Assembly (NCBI RefSeq): GCF_018614955.1
Contig: NZ_JAGGNV010000020.1
Location: 91,286 to 155,285, forward strand
Source of the DNA: Variovorax paradoxus
GTDB lineage: Bacteria > Pseudomonadota > Gammaproteobacteria > Burkholderiales > Burkholderiaceae_C
Direction of reading: 5' to 3'
Length of the DNA stretch: 64,000 nt
The position numbers and the translations under genes are program-made. The notes beneath the pieces are model-generated. The model did not search any database. It saw nothing but the letters and a program-made list of their open reading frames with translations, and had not been told where the DNA came from. Shown here one piece after another: positions 1-8,535 of the stretch. Numbering within the stretch: position 1 is the stretch's first letter; each line of letters starts with the position of its first letter.

Positions 1-803
1 ACGTCGCCGTAGCCGGCCACGCAGGCCACCTTGCCGGCGATCATCACGTCGGTGGCGCGCTTGATGCCGTCCACCAGCGACTCGCGGCAGCCGTAGAGGT
101 TGTCGAACTTGCTCTTGGTCACCGAGTCGTTGACGTTGATGGCGCGGAACAGCAAGGTCCCCTTGGCGCTCATCTCGTTCAGGCGGTGCACGCCGGTGGT
201 GGTTTCTTCGGTCACGCCGATGATCTCGGCCGACTTGCGCGTGTACCAGGTCGCATCGACGGCCAGCTTGGCCTTGATCGCTGTGTAGAGGATGCGCTCT
301 TCGTCGCTGGTCGGGTTGGCCAGCACGCTCTGGTCCTTCTCGGCACGCTGGCCCAGATGCATCAGCAGGGTGGCGTCGCCGCCGTCGTCCAGGATCATGT
401 TCGGGCCTTCGCCGGCCGAGCCCTTGGGACCGAAGTCGAAGATGCGGTGCGTGTAGTCCCAGTAGTCTTCCAGCGACTCGCCCTTGATCGCGAACACCGG
501 CGTGTTGGTGGCTGCGATGGCGGCAGCCGCGTGGTCCTGGGTCGAAAAGATGTTGCACGAGGCCCAGCGCACGGTGGCGCCCAGCGCCTGCAGGGTTTCG
601 ATCAGCACCGCGGTCTGGATCGTCATGTGCAGCGAGCCGGTGATGCGTGCGCCCTTCAGGGGTTGGCTCTTGGCGAACTCTTCGCGAATGGCCATCAGGC
701 CGGGCATTTCGGTTTCCGCGATGCGGATTTCCTTGCGGCCCCAGGCGGCAAGGGAGAGATCGGCGATGGCCTGGTCGGCGGTGGGCTTGAGAACGGCGCT
801 CAT
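1..803 (-). CDS. ahcY: Adenosylhomocysteinase (S-adenosyl-L-homocysteine hydrolase), 5' part only
   Basis: The cytosolic enzyme hydrolyses S-adenosylhomocysteine to adenosine and homocysteine, clearing the product inhibitor of methyltransferases and feeding homocysteine back to methionine. About 267 residues are visible from the ATG at 803; the 3' part runs off the left edge. The translation begins [16 protein letters not shown] and contains family landmarks: [16 protein letters not shown] near residues 56-71, the substrate segment [23 protein letters not shown], and the start of the NAD-binding segment VACVAGYGD at the cut. An S-adenosylhomocysteine riboswitch sits 68-129 nt upstream and is the likely main control. 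Identity is very secure; only the C-terminal NAD domain is not visible. Confidence 0.97.
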   Translation of the reverse strand, partial: MSAVLKPTADQAIADLSLAAWGRKEIRIAETEMPGLMAIREEFAKSQPLKGARITGSLHMTIQTAVLIETLQALGATVRWASCNIFSTQDHAAAAIAATNTPVFAIKGESLEDYWDYTHRIFDFGPKGSAGEGPNMILDDGGDATLLMHLGQRAEKDQSVLANPTSDEERILYTAIKAKLAVDATWYTRKSAEIIGVTEETTTGVHRLNEMSAKGTLLFRAINVNDSVTKSKFDNLYGCRESLVDGIKRATDVMIAGKVACVAGYGD

Positions 804-1161
804 GTGGACTCCAAAACAAGTTTGAATGATGCCGCTGCCTTCGGGGGATGAGACTCACCGCGAGAACAGCGGGTGAGCGTGGTTGCGATGGGGTCCGAGC
901 CTCACGCCTGGCGGCGCTGCAACGCTCCTCGGTGGATAGATTCTACGCAACCCTGCTCAAGTCAGCGCGCGCCCCAGCCAACACCTTTGAATCCAGGACG
1001 CGTCGGGCGGCTTTCGGGTTTCTCCCCAAATGGAGGGAGCAGATCGGCCACGCACACGACCTCCGTTTATGTTACGTTTCCGTTCGTTACGCATCTGTTG
1101 TGACGTAACGACAACTAAGGGGCGTGCCGTGGGCGCGCCTTTCTAACATTGAGGAACTGAG
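804..1161. other. Intergenic region between ahcY and the lipoprotein gene (358 bp)
   Basis: This gap holds the SAH riboswitch and the ahcY leader. On the right side it holds the leader of the lipoprotein gene. In that leader an inverted repeat CGTTACG (1085-1091) / CGTAACG (1104-1110) with a 12-nt loop lies about 50 nt before the ATG. A further imperfect hairpin, AAGGGGCG / CGCGCCTT, lies at about 1118-1142. A TAGAAT -10-like hexamer on the minus strand near 938-943 could belong to ahcY, but no convincing -35 accompanies it. No other coding or RNA gene was recognised. Confidence 0.5.
871..932 (-). ncRNA. S-adenosylhomocysteine (SAH) riboswitch upstream of ahcY
   Basis: Read on the minus strand, the leader of ahcY contains CCGAGGAGCGTTGCAGCG, then GCCAGGCGTGAGGCTCGG and a downstream ACGCTCACC. 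These are the hallmark conserved segments and order of the SAH riboswitch: CCGAG pairs with CTCGG for P1, and GAGCG pairs with CGCTC for the pseudoknot. The class is known mainly upstream of ahcY in proteobacteria and turns expression on when SAH accumulates. Right after it, CTCACCCGC can pair with GCGGTGAG (about 853-877). That would compete with the pseudoknot strand, so it is a plausible expression platform. The motif match was made by eye. Confidence 0.92.
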
Positions 1162-2544
1162 ATGAAGGTCTTGCGTCTGATAGCGACCGCAGCGGCGGTC
1201 GCGGTGGTTCTCGCGGCGAGTGGCTGCGGCGGTGGTGGCGGCGGGGGTGGGGGTGGGGGTGGGGGTGGGGGAGGCAGCATTGCCGCTGCCGCGGAGCAAG
1301 TAAAGCCGCTCGTCTTGACGGTCCGCATCAACGGCGTTTCACCGTCAGGCACGGACAGCTATGCCATACAGGCGGGCGATGTCGTGGAAGTCGCAGCAAG
1401 CGCAGCCACCACTTGGACCAGCAGCGGCGACAACGTGCAACTTCGCGGCGCCAGCAGTTCCACCACGCAGTGGCGTGCCGGGCTGGTCAAATCCGCCGCC
1501 GCTGCCACCACGCTGACCTTGAAGGCATCTGCCGGTGCCGATGCCGTGCTCAACAAGACGCTGACCTTCACCCTGCCCGCCGGTGATCCGCGCAACGGCA
1601 GCTACTAGGTCTATGCGACCAACGGCTCGCGCGCGAAGCTCAGCCTGGATTTCGACTCGAGCACCTACACGCTCAGCAACAGCACCTCGGGCGACTCCGA
1701 CGCCTCCGGCAGTTTCAGTCCAGACGTGACTGAAGCGGGGACCTACGTCTTTGCCAACACGCGCACAGCCGCGGTGACAAATACAGCGCGCTTCCGCGTC
1801 ACCACCGATGGCGTGGTGGGCACCTTCCCACTGACCCCGCCGCCGTTTGGCGGCTCGACCGCCTACACCGTGCAGAGCTTTGTGGCCGCGCGGGCGTTCG
1901 TCCTGGACCAGGCGCAGCTCGATGGGAACTTCAACCGGCTTGGAATCGATTTCGTGCAGGGTGTCGGTCAATCCGACATTGGGGCGATGCAGATCGCCAG
2001 CACCGGAACCAAGATCAAGCGGTGCGCGGACTTCACGTTCTACACGATCGCCAACTGCCCGGCTGCTTCGCTTCGCGCCTACACCATTTCGGCAGACTCG
2101 AACGAGCCTGGCCGATGGACCTTCGTGGACGACGCGAACGCCGCCAATACCGGGGCTTTCGTGCTGGCCCAGATCGGGGGCACCAGCGTCTACCTGGCGG
2201 CCGGTCTTGCCGGCGACTCCAGCAGGCCATCCCAGTTCCGCATCGGCCTGCCCAGTGCTGCTCTCCCGGCTGTATTCACCGCACGTGGCGGCAGCAATAC
2301 CGGGCAGTGGGGCATCGTTGACCTCGTCAACGGCAATGACTACACGCATACGGAGTCGACGCCGGACGGATTGACGCTGGTCCACACGAGCACCTTGGCC
2401 CCCTCGCCCGTCCTGACCGGGCTCTACGGCATGACGTATGGAGGAAGCAACTATTTCGCCATCGGGAGCGGCAGGATCTTCGCGGTGGTCGGCGCTCGCG
2501 ACAACCTGAGCAAGGGTCAGATTCACATCGACCTGGTCGACTGA
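1162..2544 (+). pseudogene. Poly-glycine lipoprotein gene interrupted by an in-frame amber codon
   Basis: An ATG at 1162 with a GAGGAA ribosome site 5 nt upstream opens a lipoprotein precursor. It has a signal peptide of about 21 residues ending LAASG, the lipid-attachment Cys22, then 16 consecutive glycines. The frame runs to a TAG at 1606-1608 (codon 149) and continues open in the same frame to a TGA at 2542-2544. The full gene would encode 460 residues, of which 311 lie beyond the stop. The residues flanking the stop (GSY / VYATNGSR) read as continuous protein, and a single C-to-T change of CAG would create it. The C-terminal part is beta-rich and Ser/Thr/Gly-rich, as in exported beta-sandwich proteins, but I do not recognise the family. 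Either a genuine nonsense mutation or a sequencing error fits. A strong terminator follows. Confidence 0.75.
1225..1275 (+). repeat. Glycine-codon simple-sequence tract with (GGGGGT)4
   Basis: Sixteen Gly codons directly after the lipidated Cys codon include four perfect GGGGGT hexamers (1243-1266) and a GGGGGA variant (1267-1272). Unit changes of 6 nt add or remove two glycines without a frameshift, whereas slippage inside a G5 run would shift the frame. The strand carries at least five runs of five G and could fold into a G-quadruplex. Confidence 0.9.
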
Positions 2545-2562
2545 GTCCGAGCCGTCCTCCAG

Positions 2563-2595
2563 GGCCGCCGCGCACCATTGTGCGGCGGCCTTTTT
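2563..2595 (+). terminator. Rho-independent terminator after the lipoprotein gene
   Basis: GGCCGCCGC (2563-2571) pairs perfectly with GCGGCGGCC (2582-2590) across a 10-nt loop and is followed by TTTTT (2591-2595). It lies 19 nt after the lipoprotein stop and about 90 nt before prfC, insulating the two. Confidence 0.9.
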
Positions 2596-2682
2596 GCTGG
2601 CGGGCGCAAAGCGGTGTGCCGAGTAAAATCGCGCCCTTTGCCCTGCCGCCCGCGCCCGTGAGCGCGCCCCGCGTTCACCCCC

Positions 2683-4311
2683 ATGTCCTTCGCCTCCGAA
2701 ACCCGCCGCCGTCGCACCTTCGCGATCATTTCCCACCCCGACGCCGGCAAGACCACGCTGACCGAGAAGCTGCTCCTGTTCTCCGGTGCGATCCAGATCG
2801 CCGGCTCGGTGAAGGCGCGCAAGGCGACGCGCCACGCCACCTCCGACTGGATGGAGATCGAGAAGCAGCGCGGCATCTCGGTGGCCAGCTCGGTGATGCA
2901 GATGGTCTACCGCGAGCACGTGATCAATCTGCTCGACACGCCCGGCCACAAGGACTTCTCCGAAGACACCTACCGCGTGCTGACCGCGGTCGATTCCGCC
3001 CTGATGGTGATCGACGCAGCCAACGGCGTCGAGGCGCAGACGCGCCGGCTGATCGAGGTCTGCCGCCAGCGCGACACGCCCATCATCACCTTCGTCAACA
3101 AGATGGACCGCGAGGTGCGCGAGCCGCTGGAGCTGCTCGACGAGATCGAGCGCGAGCTCGGCATGCCCTGCGTGCCGATGACCTGGCCGGTGGGTCAGGG
3201 CAAGAGCTTCGGCGGCATCGTGAACCTGCGCACGCAGGCGATGACGGTGTTCGAATCGGGCAGCGAGCGGCTGCCGCAGGATTTCGAAGCCATGCCGCTG
3301 GCCGAGCGCGAAGCGCTGCAGAAGCGCTTCGGTCACGAGTTCGACACCGCCATGGAGAGCATGGAGCTCGCCACCGGCGCCTCGCCCACCTGGGACCGCG
3401 AGGCCTTCCTTGCCGGCAGGCTGACGCCGGTGTTCTTCGGCTCCGGCGTCAACAACTTCGGCGTGATGGAAGTGCTCGATGCGCTGGTCGACCTCGCGCC
3501 GCCGCCGCAGCCGCGCACCAGCACCACGCTGGTCAACCGGCAGCCGGTGGTGCGCGAGATCCAGCCCGAGGACAAGGACTTCGCCGGCGTGGTGTTCAAG
3601 GTGCAGGCCAACATGGACGCCAACCACCGCGACCGCATCGCCTTCGTGCGCATGGCCTCGGGCAAGTACACGCCGGGCATGAAGCTCAAGGTGCAGCGCA
3701 CCGCGAAGGAGCTGCGCCCGACCAGCGTCGTGACCTTCATGAGCCAGCGCCGCGAGGCGGTGGAAGAGGCCTATGCGGGCGACATCGTCGGCTTCACCAC
3801 CCACGGCGGCGTGCAGCTGGGCGACACCATCACCGACGGCGCCTCGCTGCAGTTCACCGGCCTGCCCTTCTTCGCGCCCGAGCTCTTCATGACCGTGATC
3901 CTCAAGAACCCGCTGCGCACCAAGCAGCTGCAGCAGGGCCTGGCCCAGCTCGGCGAGGAAGGCGCGATCCAGGTGTTCCGGCCCGAGGTCGGCGGGCCGA
4001 TGCTGCTGGGCGCTGTCGGACAGCTGCAGTTCGAAGTGGTGCAGCACCGGCTGAAGACCGAGTACGACGCCGACGTGCGGCTCGAAGGCTGTCAGTACAC
4101 CGGCGCCCGCTGGATCACGGCCGACACGCCGGCCGAGCTGCGCGCCTTCACCGACGCCTATCCAGCCCGCATGGCGCGCGACGCGGCCGACACGCTGGCC
4201 TACCTGTGCACCTCGCCCTACGACGTGCGGCTGGCGCAGGAGCGCTTTCCGAAGATCCATTTCCATCCGCTGCGCGAGCATGCGGGGCTTGCACTTCAAA
4301 CGGCCGGTTGA
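2683..4311 (+). CDS. prfC: Peptide chain release factor 3 (RF3)
   Basis: RF3 is a GTPase that removes RF1 or RF2 from the ribosome after termination, in the cytosol. The 542-residue product has the usual family length. It shows the translation-factor G motifs in order: P-loop SHPDAGKTTLTEK near residue 18, the switch I region with EKQRGISVASS, switch II DTPGHKDFSED, and NKMD. After these come the EF-Tu-like domain 2 and the RF3-specific C-terminal domain (YDADVRLEGCQYTGARWI). The ATG at 2683 gives the normal N-terminus. Its TGA overlaps the ATG of the next gene by one base, so the two are probably cotranscribed. Longer open frames on the opposite strand across this gene are shadows. Confidence 0.97.
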   Translation: MSFASETRRRRTFAIISHPDAGKTTLTEKLLLFSGAIQIAGSVKARKATRHATSDWMEIEKQRGISVASSVMQMVYREHVINLLDTPGHKDFSEDTYRVLTAVDSALMVIDAANGVEAQTRRLIEVCRQRDTPIITFVNKMDREVREPLELLDEIERELGMPCVPMTWPVGQGKSFGGIVNLRTQAMTVFESGSERLPQDFEAMPLAEREALQKRFGHEFDTAMESMELATGASPTWDREAFLAGRLTPVFFGSGVNNFGVMEVLDALVDLAPPPQPRTSTTLVNRQPVVREIQPEDKDFAGVVFKVQANMDANHRDRIAFVRMASGKYTPGMKLKVQRTAKELRPTSVVTFMSQRREAVEEAYAGDIVGFTTHGGVQLGDTITDGASLQFTGLPFFAPELFMTVILKNPLRTKQLQQGLAQLGEEGAIQVFRPEVGGPMLLGAVGQLQFEVVQHRLKTEYDADVRLEGCQYTGARWITADTPAELRAFTDAYPARMARDAADTLAYLCTSPYDVRLAQERFPKIHFHPLREHAGLALQTAG

Positions 4312-5108
4312 TGCTCCCACTGAGCGCATGGCCCGCTGAAGATCGCCGGCGGATCGCAGGCGTCCTTACCGACATCGACGACACCCTGACCACCGAGGGC
4401 GCCATCACGCCCGATGCGCTGCAGGCGCTGCACGACCTGAAGGCGGCCGGCCTGCCCGTGGTCGCGATCACCGGCCGATCGGTCGGCTGGTGCGAGCCCT
4501 TCGCGCCGGTCTGGCCGGTCGATGCGATGGTGGCGGAGAACGGCGCGGTCGCGCTCGCGGCCTCGTCGTCGGGCGCGCTCGACAAGCGATATCGGCAGGA
4601 TGCCGCGACGCGCGCTGCCAACTTCGCGCGCATGCAGCAGGCCCTGGCGCGCGTCGAGCGCGAAGTGCCGGGCGCCAGGCGCGCCACCGACTCTCCAGGC
4701 CGCGAGACCGACATCGCGATCGACCACAGCGAGTTTGCCCATCTCGACGAAGCGCAGATCGCGCAGGCGGCGCAGATCATGCGTGCCGAAGGCATGAACG
4801 CGACGGTGAGCTCGATCCACATCAACGGCTGGTTCGGCGACCACAACAAGTGGGTCGGCGCCTGCTGGATCGTGCGCGAGCTCTTCGGCTGCGACCTGAG
4901 GGCCGAGCTCGATCGCTGGGCCTACGTGGGCGACTCGACCAACGACGTGCTGATGTTCGAGCGCTTCCCGCACAGCGTGGGCGTGGCCAACATCCGCCGC
5001 TTCGAGCCGCAGCTGTCGGCCCTGCCGCGCTACATCAGCACTGGCGAGCGCGGCGCGGGCTTCGCGGAAGTGGCGGCCGCCGTGCTCGAAAGCCGGGCAA
5101 GCCGGTAG
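4311..5108 (+). CDS. HAD-superfamily hydrolase (HAD-IIB, mannosyl-3-phosphoglycerate/sucrose-phosphatase-like)
   Basis: This is a 265-residue cytosolic phosphatase of the HAD superfamily; the substrate is not evident. The nucleophile motif is DIDDTLT (residues about 20-26), followed by a threonine/serine motif ITGRSVG. The IIB-type cap is in the middle, and the C-terminal metal motif is VGDSTNDVLMF. That layout matches the Cof/MPGP/sucrose-phosphatase branch. The start is the ATG at 4311, sharing one base with the prfC stop (TGATG), which suggests translational coupling. The reading frame stays open far upstream through prfC, but that extension is an artefact of GC-rich sequence. It converges on the DUF4399 gene, with stops 4 bp apart. 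Confidence 0.85.
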   Translation: MLPLSAWPAEDRRRIAGVLTDIDDTLTTEGAITPDALQALHDLKAAGLPVVAITGRSVGWCEPFAPVWPVDAMVAENGAVALAASSSGALDKRYRQDAATRAANFARMQQALARVEREVPGARRATDSPGRETDIAIDHSEFAHLDEAQIAQAAQIMRAEGMNATVSSIHINGWFGDHNKWVGACWIVRELFGCDLRAELDRWAYVGDSTNDVLMFERFPHSVGVANIRRFEPQLSALPRYISTGERGAGFAEVAAAVLESRASR

Positions 5109-5112
5109 TTGC

Positions 5113-5943
5113 TCAAGGCACGCTGAACGCGACCGGCTTCTGGCGCGCCATCGGCTTTCCGTCCGCGTTGTTCAGCAGTTCGAGCCGCGCGCTGTAGCTG
5201 CCCTTGGGCGGATTCAGCCAGAGCTCGGTCTGCCCGCGGTCGAGCTCGATGACTTCGGCCTTCTGCCCCGGGCGTTCCAGCGTCAGGCGGAAGTGGCCCG
5301 TGTCCGGCAGCTTCGGCGCGGCATGCGACACGTTGTAGCCGCTCGCATGCAGCTGCACGCGCAACGGCAGCTGCACGGTGCTGCGATCGGCCGGACTGAG
5401 GATCTCGATGCGCGGCTCACCCACCACGCTGGCCGGCGCAACGCCCTTGTTCTGCTTGCTGACCGTGAGCTTCAGCGGCTTGCTGTAGACGAAGTACGGA
5501 ATGTGCCCCTGGTCGGCCAGCACCAGGCGCAGCGAATACGTGCCCGGCGGCAGATCGACCACGGTCTCCATCTGGCCCTTGCCGAAATGGATGTACTGGT
5601 CGGTGAAAGGCAGCGGCTTCTTGAAGTCGAGCGGCAGCGGCTGGTTGATGAGCAGGTGGTGATGCCCGGCCTGGCCCGCGGTCTTGCCGGCCGGCACGAT
5701 GCCACGCATCGAGAGGCCGAAGCGCGCGACGAAGGGCGACTCGAGCTGGGCGCCATCCCTGAGGTTGGTGAAGTAGGCCTCGGGCGACCAGTTGGGCGGC
5801 GGCATGACCCAAGGATGGTTGGCGAGTTCGCCTTGCTCGGCGGCTTGCGGCGCCTGCGCCGCCGCGCTGCCTGCGAGCAGCGCGAGAACGGTCAAGGCCA
5901 AGTGAATCCGTATCCGGCGATTCGGACGCGCATCTTCAGGCAT
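5113..5943 (-). CDS. Exported DUF4399-domain protein
   Basis: A 276-residue protein with a cleavable-looking signal peptide (hydrophobic [17 protein letters not shown] after a basic start), so probably periplasmic. The central part matches what I know of DUF4399: a segment with [21 protein letters not shown], a phenylalanine-rich [14 protein letters not shown], then [20 protein letters not shown]. The His cluster is the most conserved spot and could bind metal, but no activity is established. The C-terminal third ([20 protein letters not shown]) looks like a second, diverged immunoglobulin-like half. The ATG at 5943 is the only start giving a full signal peptide. TrxC follows upstream on the same strand, about 37 bp away. 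Confidence 0.8.
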   Translation of the reverse strand: MPEDARPNRRIRIHLALTVLALLAGSAAAQAPQAAEQGELANHPWVMPPPNWSPEAYFTNLRDGAQLESPFVARFGLSMRGIVPAGKTAGQAGHHHLLINQPLPLDFKKPLPFTDQYIHFGKGQMETVVDLPPGTYSLRLVLADQGHIPYFVYSKPLKLTVSKQNKGVAPASVVGEPRIEILSPADRSTVQLPLRVQLHASGYNVSHAAPKLPDTGHFRLTLERPGQKAEVIELDRGQTELWLNPPKGSYSARLELLNNADGKPMARQKPVAFSVP

Positions 5944-5979
5944 CTGGCTTCCCCTCCAAAGGAAGCCCGGATTGTTGCA

Positions 5980-6420
5980 TCAGCGCTGCAGTTGCGCCTC
6001 CGTCCATCGGATGATGTCGGCCGTGCCCATCGCGCCGGCCTGGCGCGCGACCTCGCGTCCGCCACTGAAAAGCGCCAAGGTCGGAATGCTGCGGATGCCG
6101 AAGCGCGCACCCAGCGCCGGCACGGCTTCGGTGTCGACCTTGGCCAGGCGGAACTGCGGCTCGAGCTGGGCTGCGGCCTGCTCGAAGGCGGGTGCCATCT
6201 GGATGCAGGGGCCGCACCACGGCGCCCAGAAATCGACCAGCACCGGGATCTCGTTGCGGCCGACATGGCGGTCGAAGGCGGCTTCGTCCAGCGCGGTGGA
6301 GTGGCCGACGAACAGCGGCTTGTGACAGTTGCCGCAGTCGGGCGCGCTCCCCAATTGCGCGCTGCGCACACGGTTGGTCGTGTGGCAATGCGGGCAGACG
6401 ACGTGCAGCGATTCCGTCAC
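5980..6420 (-). CDS. trxC: Thioredoxin 2 (zinc-binding thioredoxin TrxC)
   Basis: A 146-residue cytosolic disulfide reductase. It has the TrxC-specific N-terminal zinc finger with Cys9, Cys12, Cys29 and Cys32 (CPHC and CGNC), then a thioredoxin fold with the active site WCGPC at residues 68-72 and the cis-proline segment SIPTLALF. In other bacteria TrxC is induced by oxidative stress through OxyR; no operator was identified here. It starts 7 bp downstream of the Bug receptor stop and is probably cotranscribed with it. The association with a solute receptor has no obvious functional logic. Confidence 0.95.
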   Translation of the reverse strand: MTESLHVVCPHCHTTNRVRSAQLGSAPDCGNCHKPLFVGHSTALDEAAFDRHVGRNEIPVLVDFWAPWCGPCIQMAPAFEQAAAQLEPQFRLAKVDTEAVPALGARFGIRSIPTLALFSGGREVARQAGAMGTADIIRWTEAQLQR

Positions 6421-6427
6421 GGGACCT

Positions 6428-7384
6428 TCACTGCGGCTTGGCGAGCCCCAGCTTCTCGACCAGCGCCTTCTCGCGCGTGAAGGTGGTCTGGGCGAACTTC
6501 GCGTAGTCGCTGGAACTCATGTACATCGGCAGCATGTCGTAGCGGCCCAGCGAGGCCACATAGCTGGGCTCTTCCATCGCCTGCTTGAAGGCATCGTGCA
6601 GCTTCTTCACCACCTCGGGCGACGTGCCCTTGGGCGCGCCGATGCCGAAGGGCGAGTTCTGCACGATGTCCAGGCCCAGCTCCTTCAAGGTCGGCGCATC
6701 GGGGAACTTGGCCAGTCGCTTCTCGCCCCAGGTGTTGAGCACGCGCAGCTTGCCAGATTCCACCAGCGGCGCGAAGCCGGTCGAATCGGCGATTGCCATC
6801 AGGTGGTTGCCGAGCACCGCCTGCGCCAGGTCGGCGCTGCCCTTGTAGGGCACGTGCTGCAGCTGGATGCCGAGCTGCTGCGCGATCAGCTCGGTGGTCA
6901 GGTGCGGGCTGGTCATGGTGCCGGTCGAGCCGTAGGTGAGCTTGCCCGGGTTGGCCTTGGCGTAGGCGACGAAATCGTTCCAGTTCTTGATCGGGCTGTC
7001 GGCCGGCACCGCGATGCCGAAGGCGTAGCCGGTGACGTTGATCACGTAGCTGATGTCCTTGACCGGATCCCAGTTGATCTTGGTCGTGTAGGGCAGGCGG
7101 AATACGCCGAGCGGGATCTGCGCGATGGTGTAGCCGTCGGCAGGCGCGGTTTGCAGCGCCTGTGCGGGCAGCGTGCCGCCGGCACCGGGCTTGTTCTCGA
7201 CCACGATCTGCTGGCCGATGATCTTCGAGGCGTTCTCGGCCAGCTGCCGCATCGTGATGTCGGTCGGGCCGCCCGCGGGAAAGGCGATCACCAGCTTGAT
7301 GGGCCGGCTCGGGAAGGCCTGCGCATGGGCGGCGGTGGCCGCGAAACCGAGCAGGGCGAGACACAAGAGAGAACGACGAAACAT
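6428..7384 (-). CDS. Bug-family tripartite-tricarboxylate-type solute receptor
   Basis: A 318-residue periplasmic binding protein of the Bug/TctC family, which is greatly expanded in Comamonadaceae and Bordetella. A signal peptide (FRRSLLCLALLGFAATAAHA) is followed by the signature FPSRPIKLVIAFPAGGPTD. Next come VVENKPGAGG near residue 60, DGYTI, and a C-terminal lobe ending in LVEKLGLA. The ATG at 7384 begins exactly at the signal peptide, so the open frame upstream to 7597 is not used. Family members bind carboxylates such as citrate, tartrate or adipate; the ligand cannot be read from the sequence. No TctA/TctB membrane partners are nearby, as is usual for orphan Bug receptors. Confidence 0.9.
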   Translation of the reverse strand: MFRRSLLCLALLGFAATAAHAQAFPSRPIKLVIAFPAGGPTDITMRQLAENASKIIGQQIVVENKPGAGGTLPAQALQTAPADGYTIAQIPLGVFRLPYTTKINWDPVKDISYVINVTGYAFGIAVPADSPIKNWNDFVAYAKANPGKLTYGSTGTMTSPHLTTELIAQQLGIQLQHVPYKGSADLAQAVLGNHLMAIADSTGFAPLVESGKLRVLNTWGEKRLAKFPDAPTLKELGLDIVQNSPFGIGAPKGTSPEVVKKLHDAFKQAMEEPSYVASLGRYDMLPMYMSSSDYAKFAQTTFTREKALVEKLGLAKPQ

Positions 7385-7488
7385 GAGGCGGGCTCCGGAT
7401 TGCAGGGGCCGCCATTTGGCAGCGCGCGCCTCGCGAGGGCAATCGGGTTTCACCCCGGGGCGGGTCGCGCAGGCGTCAGCGCCGCCGC

Positions 7489-8535
7489 TCAGCCCGCGCG
7501 CTGCATGAAGCCGTCGAGCACGTTGACAGCGTTGGTGCCGACCTCGGCGACCGCATAGCCGCCCTCGAACACGAACACGGTCGGCAGGCCGGCGCATGCC
7601 AGGTCTTCGCCGATGCGCAGGTAGTCGGGCGTGGCGAGCGTGAAGCCGGCGATCGGATCGCCCTCGAAGGTATCGAGCCCGAGCGATACCACCAGCGCGC
7701 CCGCCCGGAAGTCCGCGATGCCGCGCAGTGCGTCGGCCAGCGCCTCGCGCCAGCGCGCGAAGCCGGTGCCGCGCGCAAGCGGCAGGTTGCGGTTGAAGCC
7801 CTGCCCCGCGCCGGCGCCTTCTTCGTCGGCATAGCCCAGGTAGTAGGGGTACTCGGTGTGCGGGTCACCGTGGATGCTGGTGAACTGCACGTCGGCGCGC
7901 TCGTAGAAGATGGCTTGCGTGCCGTTGCCGTGGTGGTAGTCGATGTCCAGCACCGCGACCCGTTCGACGCCGGCGTCGCGCAGCGCCTGGGCCGCGATCG
8001 CCGCGTTGTTGAGGAAGCAGTAGCCGCCGAAGAAGTCGGCGCCCGCGTGATGGCCCGGCGGACGCGTGAGCGCGAAGGCGGCGCGCTCGCCGCGCAGCAC
8101 GTGCGCCGCGGCGGAGAGCGCACAGCCGGCACCGGCCCGCGCCGCGGTCCAGGTGCCTGCGGTGAGCGGCGAGCCCGAGTCGTACGAGAACAAGCCCAGG
8201 CGCGCCGGGAAGCTCGCCGGCAGCACGTCGGAGCGAAAGGTACGGATCGGCCAGTACGAGGGCAGCGCATCGCGGGCCGCGTTGGCAGGAGCGAGCGCGA
8301 CCCATTCGTCCCAGGCGCCGGCAAGGAATTCGAGATAGCGCGGCGCATGGACGCGCGCGATGGCCGCGTCGTCGAAATCGGCAGGGCCTTCGATCGGGCC
8401 GAGCCCGCGCTCCTTCAGCTCGCGCAGCACGTAGTCCGCTCGCGCCGGCACCTCGAAGCAGGGCACCAGCTCGCCGCGGAACATCTCCACCTTGCCGTGG
8501 TGCAGCACGTGCTGGTCGTTGTAGACGGTCCGCAT
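7489..8535 (-). CDS. Histone-deacetylase-family amidohydrolase (probable acetylpolyamine deacetylase)
   Basis: A 348-residue zinc amidohydrolase of the arginase/deacetylase fold, with usual family length. The catalytic motifs are all present: LTRPPGHHAGADFFGGYCF (tandem catalytic His), VLDIDYHHGNGTQAIF (Asp and His zinc ligands), SIHGDPHTEYPY, and SLGLDTFEGDP with the second Asp ligand. Bacterial members mostly remove acetyl groups from acetylpolyamines or small amides rather than histones, and that is the likely role. The ATG at 8535 shares one base with the stop of the giant uvrA gene upstream (TGATG), so the two are translationally coupled. The pairing is odd because no shared pathway is known. 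Confidence 0.9.
   Translation of the reverse strand: MRTVYNDQHVLHHGKVEMFRGELVPCFEVPARADYVLRELKERGLGPIEGPADFDDAAIARVHAPRYLEFLAGAWDEWVALAPANAARDALPSYWPIRTFRSDVLPASFPARLGLFSYDSGSPLTAGTWTAARAGAGCALSAAAHVLRGERAAFALTRPPGHHAGADFFGGYCFLNNAAIAAQALRDAGVERVAVLDIDYHHGNGTQAIFYERADVQFTSIHGDPHTEYPYYLGYADEEGAGAGQGFNRNLPLARGTGFARWREALADALRGIADFRAGALVVSLGLDTFEGDPIAGFTLATPDYLRIGEDLACAGLPTVFVFEGGYAVAEVGTNAVNVLDGFMQRAG

Noticed and set aside
1087..1352. Minus-strand frames with long Pro or Thr-Pro runs opposite the glycine tract
   Set aside because: They are products of the repeat read backwards and have no start context.
1606..1608. TAG read as a recoded amino acid in the lipoprotein gene
   Set aside because: Amber recoding is not known in this group and no pyrrolysine genes or recoding signal are visible; a nonsense change or a sequencing error is simpler.
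2580..4310. N-terminal extension of the HAD hydrolase through prfC
   Set aside because: The extension is read in a different frame across a real gene and has shadow composition; the ATG at 4311 gives the standard HAD N-terminus.
1345..4329. 994-codon open frame antisense to prfC and the lipoprotein gene
   Set aside because: GC-rich shadow frame; the plus strand carries the recognisable RF3 motifs and the opposite frame matches nothing.
7489..8535. Horizontal transfer of a eukaryotic histone deacetylase
   Set aside because: The family is native and widespread in proteobacteria as acetylpolyamine deacetylases, and base composition matches the neighbours.
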